The notes beneath the pieces were generated by a model. It did not search any database and was not told the origin of the DNA. It saw only the letters and a list, made by a program, of their open reading frames with translations. DNA of 26,764 nt, from positions 1 through 26,764 of IMG/VR virus record IMGVR_UViG_3300009605_000115; one strand, given 5' to 3'. The translations under genes were made by a program, and so were the position numbers. This document shows positions 1 through 8,165 of this stretch, in pieces; the first letter of the stretch is position 1; the number at the start of each line of letters is the position of its first letter. The stretch comes from a virus.

Positions 1-3000
1 AATTGGTCTTCCAAACGCTCGATTTCACCTTGATATTCAGCACCAGACAAACCCTTGTCCATAGCCTCATGTGCCTGTCGAGTCAAATCCTCGATTCGGT
101 TGGTGAGTAGTACTTCCTTGTGATGTGATGGATGGAGCGGTGCTATGTTCGCATCCAACGCCTCTTGTGTCAACTTGTGCTTCCCAGTGCCATGACAGTT
201 GGGACACATCTCCCCGACCTTCATCTCAACGGCTTCAGATGAGAACAGGTCTGGTGGTCCCTCATCACCACCAAACAGGCTTGGTGGACCCTCGGCTTTG
301 CGGGTGATGTCTTCAGGGTCGATATGTCCATCACCATTACAAACAGGGCATTTAACTTCACCGTCATTCTGCGCACTCAACGCATCCATCTCAAAGTCAA
401 AGTCAAAACCATGAGGCTGAATCCCATCTTTTGCACCCCAATTCACAGGTTCGCCATGTTGCCTATGTGGGTCTAACGCCTTTTCGCCTTCCCTCGGTCC
501 GCTTTGTATGATGTGGGTCGACCATTCATTGTCATCAGTGAGGGTGGGAACCTTGCTGTGCAATCCCCACTTTCCGGGTGGTCTAGATTCTGGCAGCCAC
601 CCAAACTCCTCTGTGGACTCAGTTGATGGTTCTACACCCGGCACTCGACCTGTCTGATAGATGTTCGTGCCATATGCCGCCTCATGCTCCTCCCTGCGTG
701 GCTTGACAATCGGCAAGGGCTGCTCTCTTCCATATCTACCACCAGAAGGTTGTAGGTCGATACCAGTCTGCATCAGGAACTGATTGATTCGTTCCTGTAG
801 GTCATTCTCATGGGGGTTGCCGGGTATCAGGTGTGGGTCAGCAATTCCCATCGCCCTTAGTGCAGTGGTCCAACGACTTACCTTTTCAGATGCGCCGCCG
901 CTGGTTATGGCACCTTTGTCATGCAGAGCACTCAATGCACCAGTGGTCAATGGTGATTGGGATGGGTGTTCGTTCCACTTGAACAACAATGAGTTCATCA
1001 ATGCCCGATACTTCTCACGCTCGCGACCTCTGCCTCCTTTCGACAAGACATGGTGAGATGCCCTTCGCCCTAGGGTGTTCGCATCTGCCATAATTCCATC
1101 CACACCGAGTCTGATTGCACCAGTCTCCCCTACTCGGGACTTCTCCTGCACATGATGAGGTTCATGGGTGGTCAGCAATTGTGTCCAATGGTCGTTTGCA
1201 CCGGACTGCAGATTAGCGATTCCACCATAGTCCCATGACTCTAGTGGTTGGTCAGCCAATATGCCCAACAACCCATGCATGTCCTCTCGTGGTTCATTCC
1301 CGAGTGGTGTAGTGATTTGCTCTGATTCTTGGCGAGTTTCCATTCCACCAAGTCCTTCTCCTTGTAGCCCAGAGGTATCTGTACCTACAGGCCAGATATC
1401 CTTTGGGAAGTCCTCTGGTCTGGCTCCTTCTCGCAATGACATCCCATAGAACTGTTGACCTGCTCGTGGTGGTCTGGTGAACAGACCGGAGTGTTGGTGC
1501 CACCCATCTCCCTCATCCTTGTCTGGCCCATACATATGGTTCAACTCACTCTGTGTGTTGTTCACATCGAGGTTATGTCCTCCACGAGTATGGAATGGTC
1601 CCTTGTACAGTTGATATGGTGAGGTGGTGATGTCATTGGAATTACCTCCCCTGAAGTAGTACATGGATGTGTATGGAGCCAAGTGGTTCAGGACCTGTGT
1701 TCGTCGGTCAAACTCCTCACTAACTTCAGCAGCACGATTCTTGACATGGGAGTGTTGGTTCTCATCGAGGATTCCGCTATCAAGGTAATCATCGAACTCC
1801 TCGGTGGTACCGAAGTGCTCGTCGTTATTCGTCCTATGGTTGGTTCCGAGTTTGCCGTTCTGGTCGCGTCGTGGGATTCTCCCGTCCTTGTCCTGATTGG
1901 CAACCCAGTCCATCAACGATATAACTCCTGCCTGATTTTTCCTTCCGCCACCCAAGTACCGAGTATCTGTAGTCTTTCGCGACCCCAAGTCATATGCATG
2001 GCCGGACTTGTCGCTATCTTCATCATGCACCCATTGGCCATATGTGCGAGAATCGCGGTTTTCGTCAAAATAACCGTATGCAAGGTCTCCCGAGTTCGTT
2101 CCCGGTCGCAACATGTCAGCATCCCCAGCATCATGCTCGTACACGAGGACATCCTTCATGGCCTCAATCAGATGTCGCTTTTTGAAGTTCTCCTTGATGT
2201 CGACATCATGCATGTCGTAGTGTGGTGCAGGTAGGATGCTCCCCACTGAATCCATGCCCCGACTCTGGTGTATCGCACTCTCGACAAACCTCCCCATCCA
2301 GTTTCGTGTCAACCAAGGTTGTGGTATGTGTGGCATCTTCCTCCCATCACCTTGGTCGGCATCGTCGATGCCGCTCCATGCATCGTCGTCATGGCCCATC
2401 AAGCCGTAGTCGGATAGATGCCTGATGACATCATCGCGTTGGGTGGGAGTCATCCATTCAAGTCCGAATGCATACCCCAACATACCCAGTGAGTGGTCTC
2501 CTTCGTCATATGGGTCCAACGGGTCGCGCTCCTTCCCTGCCCAGACATCCTTGTATGTCTTGATATGTTGTTGTCGTTGCTTCATCTCATCCATGCCGCG
2601 CTGTTCCTTCGTGGCAGCCTCACCCACCCATCGTCGGAAGTGGTTTTCGTACATTTCAGATGGAGCACCGCCATTATGTCCCTTCCCATTCAATGAACCC
2701 ATGTGCGCCGGCTCCTGCGCCCACGAGCCCTGATGGTCCTTCTCATGAGCGTGTACCCCCGGTTCCAAATAGTGTTTCGTGTGGTTGGTGATGTTCCCAT
2801 CCTTGTCCAAAAATGGTGAGTATGCGGTGTCCAGTATGCCCATCCATGTAGGGTTGCCAAACTCCTGTCCATCCATCAGCGGCGACATGTCCCACGGAGA
2901 CAATGACCCATATGGCATGGTTGGGTCACGGTCGACTATCCGTGGCCAAGATGTGTGTGCCGCACGAGGATTGTCGTGACCCTTGGCATGACGATTCAAT

Positions 3001-3293
3001 CGTGGTATCCAAGGAGACGCAGCCTCTCCCTCCTGTTCACTTATTATGTCACGGAAGGAGGAGCGCGACCATTTTCGCGACTTCTTCAGTATATCACTGG
3101 AGAGGTAGGTGAGTGATATTTCAGCATGGTTGTTGGTGAACATACCATGTCGTGCAATGTTGGTCTTGGAGAACAAGTAGTCGGCAGCGGCGTTCTCCAA
3201 CTCCATTCCATCGATGATTGAACGGAGCAGTTCGACTTTGGAACGCAGATGGAACTCTACTGGTGTTTCAATCATGCCCACACGCCCCTTCAT
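1..3293 (-). CDS. Giant unrecognised virion-type protein, 3'-truncated, with DnaJ-like zinc motif pair
   Basis: I read this frame codon by codon from the ATG at 3293 to the left edge and found no stop, giving at least 1097 residues; the C-terminus lies outside the window. The start overlaps the stop of the gene ending at 3290 (ATGA). A second ATG at 3275 has an AAGGGG nine bases upstream and may be the true start. Most of the protein is hydrophilic, rich in Asp, His and Gly, and matches no family I know. Near the visible end are CPVCNGDG (about residue 982) and CPNCHGTG (about residue 1030), the CxxCxGxG pattern of DnaJ zinc centres. Between them lie GPPSLFGG (1002) and GPPDLF (1012), two copies of a motif shared with other genes here. 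There is no J-domain in the visible part, so it is not a DnaJ chaperone. A large structural or ejected virion protein is a guess from context. Confidence 0.85.
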   Translation of the reverse strand, partial: MKGRVGMIETPVEFHLRSKVELLRSIIDGMELENAAADYLFSKTNIARHGMFTNNHAEISLTYLSSDILKKSRKWSRSSFRDIISEQEGEAASPWIPRLNRHAKGHDNPRAAHTSWPRIVDRDPTMPYGSLSPWDMSPLMDGQEFGNPTWMGILDTAYSPFLDKDGNITNHTKHYLEPGVHAHEKDHQGSWAQEPAHMGSLNGKGHNGGAPSEMYENHFRRWVGEAATKEQRGMDEMKQRQQHIKTYKDVWAGKERDPLDPYDEGDHSLGMLGYAFGLEWMTPTQRDDVIRHLSDYGLMGHDDDAWSGIDDADQGDGRKMPHIPQPWLTRNWMGRFVESAIHQSRGMDSVGSILPAPHYDMHDVDIKENFKKRHLIEAMKDVLVYEHDAGDADMLRPGTNSGDLAYGYFDENRDSRTYGQWVHDEDSDKSGHAYDLGSRKTTDTRYLGGGRKNQAGVISLMDWVANQDKDGRIPRRDQNGKLGTNHRTNNDEHFGTTEEFDDYLDSGILDENQHSHVKNRAAEVSEEFDRRTQVLNHLAPYTSMYYFRGGNSNDITTSPYQLYKGPFHTRGGHNLDVNNTQSELNHMYGPDKDEGDGWHQHSGLFTRPPRAGQQFYGMSLREGARPEDFPKDIWPVGTDTSGLQGEGLGGMETRQESEQITTPLGNEPREDMHGLLGILADQPLESWDYGGIANLQSGANDHWTQLLTTHEPHHVQEKSRVGETGAIRLGVDGIMADANTLGRRASHHVLSKGGRGREREKYRALMNSLLFKWNEHPSQSPLTTGALSALHDKGAITSGGASEKVSRWTTALRAMGIADPHLIPGNPHENDLQERINQFLMQTGIDLQPSGGRYGREQPLPIVKPRREEHEAAYGTNIYQTGRVPGVEPSTESTEEFGWLPESRPPGKWGLHSKVPTLTDDNEWSTHIIQSGPREGEKALDPHRQHGEPVNWGAKDGIQPHGFDFDFEMDALSAQNDGEVKCPVCNGDGHIDPEDITRKAEGPPSLFGGDEGPPDLFSSEAVEMKVGEMCPNCHGTGKHKLTQEALDANIAPLHPSHHKEVLLTNRIEDLTRQAHEAMDKGLSGAEYQGEIERLEDQ

Positions 3294-3703
3294 AGGTGGC
3301 GGGCAAGTTCCTCAACTTGATTGACGATTGCATTGAGGTCGAATGGGTTGTCTTCCTTCCATGCCCCAAACAACTCTGACTTGCGAAGTGCTGCAGGTCT
3401 ATCACCGCCACCATCAGTCACATGCATACCCAATGTCGAACCACTTTGGTGGGGGTTTGCATTTGCATGATAATTCAGACCGGGTGGGTTGTTGTCTTGG
3501 ATAATCTTCTTGGTGACAGTTTCCGGGTCATCAGGTATCTCTTGGTTGGTCCAATAGTGTTGCGCTCGGACATTGGACCCACTCACATCCTCAAACTTCA
3601 CATCATGGTCGCCAACATCTATTGCCTTTTCCAAGTCAGCCGCCCGCTTCAATAGAGTTTCGTATTCACTGCACTCACCCGGTCCAACTCTTACTGGTTT
3701 CAT
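3290..3703 (-). CDS. Small unrecognised acidic protein
   Basis: This encodes 137 residues. The ATG at 3703 overlaps the preceding stop as ATGA, and an AGGTGA ribosome binding site lies just upstream. The N-terminal half contains a charged, probably helical segment (ETLLKRAADLEKAID). The middle is Asn/Pro/Gly-rich, and the C-terminus (KSELFGAWKEDNPFDLN, then a helix to residue 137) looks amphipathic. SELFG loosely recalls the LFG part of the GPPxLFG motif found in neighbours, but lacks the GPP. I recognise no family. The tight coupling to the genes on both sides places it in the same late transcript as the portal. Confidence 0.75.
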   Translation of the reverse strand: MKPVRVGPGECSEYETLLKRAADLEKAIDVGDHDVKFEDVSGSNVRAQHYWTNQEIPDDPETVTKKIIQDNNPPGLNYHANANPHQSGSTLGMHVTDGGGDRPAALRKSELFGAWKEDNPFDLNAIVNQVEELARHL

Positions 3704-4071
3704 TCTGCATCACCTGTCGGTATTGGTATGTTTGCCACATGGCCAAGGGACTTGGCTTGACCTGCTAGATTGTGAATGGCGTTCCAATCCATATCGTAGA
3801 ACTCCTCGTTGGTATTAGGCACATCGAACGATTCATCACCGTCTACACCCTTGACTATGGCATCATTGCCTCGTAGGGGGTCGCTCCACACATCCTCTAA
3901 GCGAGGAGTTTCATGGTGGATGAATCCGGCTCGCTTCAACAAAACGGCTGGGTCTGCCAACAACTTGCGTAATTGGGTGTTTTGATTGTTAATACGAGCA
4001 TCCATTTGCTCCATCTTGTGGATGAGTGCATCCATAAGTTGTGCTGCTGCATCCTGTTGCTCATCACTCAT
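3700..4071 (-). CDS. Small protein with N-terminal coiled coil, unknown function
   Basis: This encodes 123 residues. It starts at ATG 4071 with GGGGTGA placed well upstream and begins four bases after the preceding stop. Residues 1 to about 45 are a heptad-like helix (AQLMDALIHKMEQMDARINN), probably a coiled coil for self-association. A region around FIHHETPRLEDVW follows, then an acidic C-terminal part. There is no signal peptide or membrane segment. I recognise no family. Its position directly downstream of the portal cluster and its small coiled-coil design would fit a scaffold-like or connector-associated role, but nothing in the sequence proves that. Confidence 0.75.
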   Translation of the reverse strand: MSDEQQDAAAQLMDALIHKMEQMDARINNQNTQLRKLLADPAVLLKRAGFIHHETPRLEDVWSDPLRGNDAIVKGVDGDESFDVPNTNEEFYDMDWNAIHNLAGQAKSLGHVANIPIPTGDAE

Positions 4072-4075
4072 TCAT

Positions 4076-4444
4076 TCACCCCAATCGCTGACCGGGTGAG
4101 CGTTGTGGTCGCATGACGCCACCTACACGAGCGGGCATGATGAGCCCTTTCACCATTCGGTCACGGTCGCCAACATCGAATACCTGCCCCGTCTCTGCGA
4201 ACTGCATGACAGGCGCACCACCCGCGAACAGGTTGTTTGGGCCGACTGGGTCATCGGGTTGTTGCTCCTTCTGAACGAGTGACCACAAGTCATCTGACAG
4301 GAAATCACTGGTGTTTTTGATGACAGACAAATGCTCTCCCGCCTTGTTTGCATCACCGTTTTCAATCGCTTGGTGAAATGCACCAATCGCGGTCTCTAAC
4401 TTACGAGCCATCGCATCCATCTTGGAAAGGTCTATACTTGCCAC
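4076..4444 (-). CDS. Small helical protein with GPxxLF motif
   Basis: This encodes 122 residues from a GTG at 4444. AGGTGG lies four to five bases upstream and supports GTG over the ATG nine codons in. The first 60 residues form a helical domain (MDAMARKLETAIGAFHQAIE and following). A variant of the shared short motif, GPNNLFAGG, follows at residues 68-76. The C-terminal third is basic and Gly/Arg-rich (MRPQRSPGQRLG). The helical-domain-plus-motif design resembles the small tagged proteins at 21944-22372 and 24408-24902. It sits 32 bases downstream of the portal gene. Function is unknown; a virion-associated adaptor is an inference from motif and location only. Confidence 0.75.
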   Translation of the reverse strand: MASIDLSKMDAMARKLETAIGAFHQAIENGDANKAGEHLSVIKNTSDFLSDDLWSLVQKEQQPDDPVGPNNLFAGGAPVMQFAETGQVFDVGDRDRMVKGLIMPARVGGVMRPQRSPGQRLG

Positions 4445-4476
4445 GATACCACCTGAAGCGAACCCACCTATTGAAC

Positions 4477-6363
4477 TTAACGACCGTATAAGCCACTGTC
4501 TTTGCCCTTGTCACCCAACGGGTCAGATGCCGATTCTTTGGCAGATTGAATGGAATCCAGCGCCTGTTCGATGGGTGATTTGTCATGTCCGCGCTGGTGT
4601 GTGGTCCCCTTTGGTGACCCGGTGTTGGTGCGCTTGTCCTTTACACCAGACACACGATTGGAACGAGAAGCATCGGTCTTGTCGGAGTCACTACCGCCTC
4701 CACCGATGTCAGGTTCGCCACGCAACAATGGCATTCCGCCCTGCTGTTGCATCATGGCCGGGTTCGCCATAGCCATTCCGGGTTGCATTCCGGGCATCAT
4801 TCCGGGCATCATTCCGGGCATCATTCCGGGTTGCATCGGTGGCTTTGCCATTCCGCCTCCCATCGGAGGTGCGCCACCCGGAGGAGGTGGCATCGGAGGT
4901 GCGCCGCCACCACCCGGAGGTGGTTGTTGCTGCGGTGGTGGTGTTGGTGGTGGATTGCGATATGTGAATCGGATGTCCCGTTCTCCCTCCTCGACCAACT
5001 CGGGTTTGAATCCTAGTTGCATCATTCGTTGTGCGATGTTGACCTCCATCTCGTCACGACGCAGACGGGTCACCTCATCCTCCTCCTCGTTCGGATACAG
5101 GGTCAACTTCCAATCATGAACACCCATCAACTCAAGTAGTCGTGGGAATATGTCGCTTGAGTACATCTTTTGCCCTCGTTCAACGGCACGATTGGTGACG
5201 AGAATCTGCATTCCCTCATTGGTTAGTCCACCACCTTTGCCGGTGTCCATCATGAACACATTGGAGACACCATAGAACGCTGATATGCGTTGACGCAGTT
5301 CCTCACGCACAGCGATGTACTGCATCTCATCCATGCTGTCCATGAACTTGACCCACTCGACACGCCCCCGCCCCGTTTGGCTCTCCACTCCGATTTTCGG
5401 GATGTAGTGCGGGTCGCGCTCCATCTTCTCTTCAACGCCCTTCCAAAAGGAGGCAGTGGACTGGATGTTGTCGGTGGTGATTGCGAGGATGCCTCGTGGA
5501 ACACGGCGCTTGGAATACATGAGGTACATGTAGTTGTCCATAGCCGTCAGCGTCATCGCCTGTCGCCACATGGTAGCAACCGGGCTGCGCCCATACAGTT
5601 TGGATGGGCTGAACTTCATGGCGTGTAGCACCTCACCATCGAGGTAGTATTGCGTCTTGCCAGAACCCGCTGTGTTCACATAGTGGACATCCTGCAACGG
5701 AAGGCTGCATGTCTCGCACTCGTTGTTCTCATCCGTGTATGAGTATGTGCGATGACGATGCACCGGGCAAATCTTCCAACGCCCGCCACGAATGCCGCGC
5801 TTGTCTGCCACGATACGCACGAATGTCGGGTCACCACGGCTAACCTGCTTGACACGAGTGAACTCGATGTCGCCGGTCTCCTTGTCGAGGTAATACTCCT
5901 TGTGGATGATGAGGAATGCGTCATCCACGATGTTCAGGTCAAACTCAACTTCACGCAAAATGTCCATAAATGATTGGTCTTGTTCGGTGCGTTGGTCAAA
6001 CAACCACTTCGGATATATGTTCTCGTCAGCATCCGGCTCACGAGTCTCACCACCACATGTTGGGCATGGCCCATCAATCTTGTACTGGAACTCGGTGGCA
6101 CAGTCAACGCACTTGTGCTGAAACTTCTTTTCCCAATACAAACCACGACGAAATATCTCCTGAACTAGCGTATTGATAGATGTTCGGAGAATTACCGATT
6201 CCTGCATCGTTGCATACAACGCAGGAATAGTAATACCCTGAACAAGAACGGGTTCCTGAATACCACTTTTCCAAAGCGGCATTGTTGGTGCTGGCGTCTC
6301 TCGTCGTTTGAATGGTTTGGTTAGCGTGTCGAGGAAACGCTTGATTCGCCCCTCTTCAGCCAC
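4477..6363 (-). CDS. Portal protein with two zinc-ribbon insertions and Pro/Gly/Met-rich tail
   Basis: This encodes 628 residues from a GTG at 6363 preceded by GGTGGTG; it overlaps the previous gene by 8 bases. The core (about residues 30-470) has the layout of HK97/phi29-type portal proteins: an N-terminal SFxxW-like leader, a helical stem region and a long conserved middle (VLHAMKFSPSKLYGRSPVAT, then RRVPRGILAI). Unusually, two zinc-ribbon-like insertions are visible: C85-x2-C88 with C100-x2-C103, and C199PVH202 with C216-x2-C219. From about 470 the tail is low complexity: polyproline, then PGMM repeats, then a Ser/Lys-rich segment. It ends in SPIEQALDSIQSAKES (596-611), a degenerate copy of the motif shared by many genes here. 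It would form the dodecameric vertex channel through which the terminase pumps DNA. The TerL gene lies two genes upstream, as expected. Confidence 0.85.
   Translation of the reverse strand: MAEEGRIKRFLDTLTKPFKRRETPAPTMPLWKSGIQEPVLVQGITIPALYATMQESVILRTSINTLVQEIFRRGLYWEKKFQHKCVDCATEFQYKIDGPCPTCGGETREPDADENIYPKWLFDQRTEQDQSFMDILREVEFDLNIVDDAFLIIHKEYYLDKETGDIEFTRVKQVSRGDPTFVRIVADKRGIRGGRWKICPVHRHRTYSYTDENNECETCSLPLQDVHYVNTAGSGKTQYYLDGEVLHAMKFSPSKLYGRSPVATMWRQAMTLTAMDNYMYLMYSKRRVPRGILAITTDNIQSTASFWKGVEEKMERDPHYIPKIGVESQTGRGRVEWVKFMDSMDEMQYIAVREELRQRISAFYGVSNVFMMDTGKGGGLTNEGMQILVTNRAVERGQKMYSSDIFPRLLELMGVHDWKLTLYPNEEEDEVTRLRRDEMEVNIAQRMMQLGFKPELVEEGERDIRFTYRNPPPTPPPQQQPPPGGGGAPPMPPPPGGAPPMGGGMAKPPMQPGMMPGMMPGMMPGMQPGMAMANPAMMQQQGGMPLLRGEPDIGGGGSDSDKTDASRSNRVSGVKDKRTNTGSPKGTTHQRGHDKSPIEQALDSIQSAKESASDPLGDKGKDSGLYGR
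4774..4833. repeat. 12-bp tandem repeat, five copies
   Basis: Five back-to-back copies of cattccgggcat or its variant cattccgggttg. On the minus strand they encode PGMM/PGMQ tetrapeptides in the tail of the portal gene. The three central copies are identical, which suggests recent slippage and likely length variation between strains. Just right of it, catcggaggtgcgcc occurs twice (4861-4875 and 4891-4905) in the polyproline part. Confidence 0.95.
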
Positions 6364-6718
6364 CTACACCACCGCCAACACCCGGTTCCTCTGGTTCATC
6401 TTGTTCCTCTGGTTTGTTGCCGCTCATCGCCCGTTCCAACAGGTCTTGGATTCGTTTTGCATCATGCATAATGCCAGCCCAATGAGGGGAATCATCAGCC
6501 ACTTGTTGGAGGCGTTGGAGTAAGTCGTTGGCCAAGTTGTGTGCTATCGCCATCAACTGGTCCGGCTTGTATGCGTGTGGTTGGGTAGATGCCTCGATTC
6601 CGGGCTGCACCTGACCCAGACCTTGCGCCTGTGGCCCTCCTTGTGGTAGCATGTTGTGGGGCATTACTGGGCCGCCCCCCTGCTTGAGCATAACCCACGC
6701 GTAGTTCATTGGATTCAT
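6356..6718 (-). CDS. Small helical protein with N-terminal AW-LK tag
   Basis: The frame is open back to 6778, but I place the start at ATG 6718. This ATG overlaps the stop of the preceding gene as ATGA (6715-6718), the pattern seen throughout the operon. The 120-residue product begins MNPMNYAWVMLKQ, a clear N-terminal copy of the motif shared with at least nine other proteins in the window. A Gly/Pro/Gln linker follows, then a helical domain (QLMAIAHNLANDLLQRLQQV to SGNKPEEQ) and an acidic, Gly-rich end. The next gene is the portal, with an 8-base overlap, so it is probably made together with it. The family is not recognised. A portal- or head-associated small protein is an inference. Confidence 0.8.
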   Translation of the reverse strand: MNPMNYAWVMLKQGGGPVMPHNMLPQGGPQAQGLGQVQPGIEASTQPHAYKPDQLMAIAHNLANDLLQRLQQVADDSPHWAGIMHDAKRIQDLLERAMSGNKPEEQDEPEEPGVGGGVGG

Positions 6719-8157
6719 ATTGATTCCACCAACTGTTCTGCCTCGATTGCCAAGCGAATCAAAGATGGGTCGCGCCATGTCTCAACAGCCTCCGCTGATA
6801 CGCCCCAGTCTGCAAGCAGTTCATCACCTTTCGTGTCTGACCAATTATCCCATTTCACCAACTTTTCAAGTTGTCCACGGCGTTGTTTGGCGATGTCACC
6901 CTTGTGTGGTGTGGTGATATATTCCAATACCGATTTTGCTTGGTGCTTCTTCATACGGATGTGTGGCAGTACTCCATTCAACACCTTGCGAATGTCTGCC
7001 TTGGAGTAGAATTGCAACCGATGTTGTGACCTCTGTGAGTCTTTATAGACCTTCAAGTCCAACTGGAGAATGCCACAATCAAGCGTCTTGTGGAGTTGTT
7101 CACAGTGGGTACGGCCCCGGTCACCTGTCGCCACCAACCCCACACGAGGCTCACCACGCTTCGTGATTGTGATATAGCCGTCAGCATCAATGAACCCGGC
7201 TGCATATGCCCAAGGGTCCTTGATTATCACACCACCATCACTCTTGCACAACATCCACTCTCGTCGCTTGGTTCCCTTGATGATACCCACTTCCTCACCG
7301 TATATCTTCAACAGCGTTCCAAGTGACGAGGCAGACAGTCGCCGCACATTGTGGCCGATGTCGCTCAAGTTGGATACTATGGAGCGAGCATCCATCTGAC
7401 CATGCTTTGCCAATTGTTCGGATGACAGATGCATCCACATGGCCTCCTGCTTGGTGAGGGAGTCAATGGTATGTAGACAGTTGTTCCACTGTTTCCTAGC
7501 CAGTTCCTTGTCATTCAATGCGGCGACCCACAACTCCTTTTGAACCGAGTCCCAGTCATCATCAAACTTGTTCAGTTCCTCCAGACGGTCGATAGCCGAC
7601 TGCCACAGTGAACACGCCCGCAACAACGACACCCTGCGGTCTTCCCCGAACTTCTGCAGCGACTTCAGGTTGCGGTCACTCAATCCAAGGTTCCGTATCG
7701 TGTCCTCATGGCCGTCACACCATGACAGGTTATCGATGGTTTGCTCAACCTCAAACTGCTTCATCAGTCGAATGGCGTCAATCAGGTCGTCGATTTCATC
7801 CCTGTGGTTTTTGTGGATACGCCTCTTTCCCTTCAAGTCCTTGACCAAGTCCTCGGCATTCATGCCAAAATGCATGTCGAACCACCCAACCACAGACTTT
7901 TGTTGACTACCCAACAGGGGTTTATCTGGGAACTTCTTTGGTGCCTCCAATGGTGACAACTTCCCATCACCACTTGACGGTGTTTGTGGACTATCGGTGG
8001 CTGGTCCACCAGTAATGCCCTGACCGAGTTGTGGCGGTGCGCCCTTCAACAATGGATGGAGCGCCAACTGCTTGCAGATGTCGGTGAGGTCATCATCCAT
8101 GTTCGTGGTACTGAATGGTGTATCATAGTCATCTCCAACCAAAATACTACCCCACAT
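6715..8157 (-). CDS. LAGLIDADG-domain protein between terminase and portal
   Basis: This encodes 480 residues from ATG 8157, with AGGTGATGGC immediately upstream. The N-terminal 80 residues are Pro/Gly-rich and disordered. Residues about 85-310 are helical and charged and match nothing I recognise. At 317-327 is AYAAGFIDADG, a canonical LAGLIDADG helix, followed by a typical domain (GYITITKR, then FYSKADIRKVLNGVLPHIRMKKHQAKSVLEYI to about 430). Only one LAGLIDADG motif is present, so it would act as a dimer if it is a nuclease. I see no intein splice-junction blocks and no host gene split around it. The acidic residues of the motif (D324, D326) are present. Position between TerL and portal suggests a domesticated DNA-binding or DNA-cleaving domain with a packaging, maturation or anti-competitor role. 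A free homing endonuclease with a long N-terminal extension is the alternative. Confidence 0.85.
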   Translation of the reverse strand: MWGSILVGDDYDTPFSTTNMDDDLTDICKQLALHPLLKGAPPQLGQGITGGPATDSPQTPSSGDGKLSPLEAPKKFPDKPLLGSQQKSVVGWFDMHFGMNAEDLVKDLKGKRRIHKNHRDEIDDLIDAIRLMKQFEVEQTIDNLSWCDGHEDTIRNLGLSDRNLKSLQKFGEDRRVSLLRACSLWQSAIDRLEELNKFDDDWDSVQKELWVAALNDKELARKQWNNCLHTIDSLTKQEAMWMHLSSEQLAKHGQMDARSIVSNLSDIGHNVRRLSASSLGTLLKIYGEEVGIIKGTKRREWMLCKSDGGVIIKDPWAYAAGFIDADGYITITKRGEPRVGLVATGDRGRTHCEQLHKTLDCGILQLDLKVYKDSQRSQHRLQFYSKADIRKVLNGVLPHIRMKKHQAKSVLEYITTPHKGDIAKQRRGQLEKLVKWDNWSDTKGDELLADWGVSAEAVETWRDPSLIRLAIEAEQLVESI

Positions 8158-8165
8158 GCCATCAC

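Noticed and set aside
1683-2234. Plus-strand frame of 183 codons
   Set aside because: It lies wholly antisense within the giant minus-strand frame, which is open from 3293 to the window edge and carries recognisable motifs.
4774-4905. Short direct repeats as a CRISPR array
   Set aside because: Units are 12-15 bases, back to back or in-frame, and encode low-complexity protein; there are no spacers.
4550-5119. Plus-strand frame of 189 codons rich in Gly, Pro and Ile
   Set aside because: It is the antisense image of the portal's polyproline and PGMM tail; repeats keep several frames open.
6715-8157. Intein inside a split gene
   Set aside because: A LAGLIDADG motif suggested it, but there are no N- or C-terminal splicing blocks and no flanking extein of a known family.
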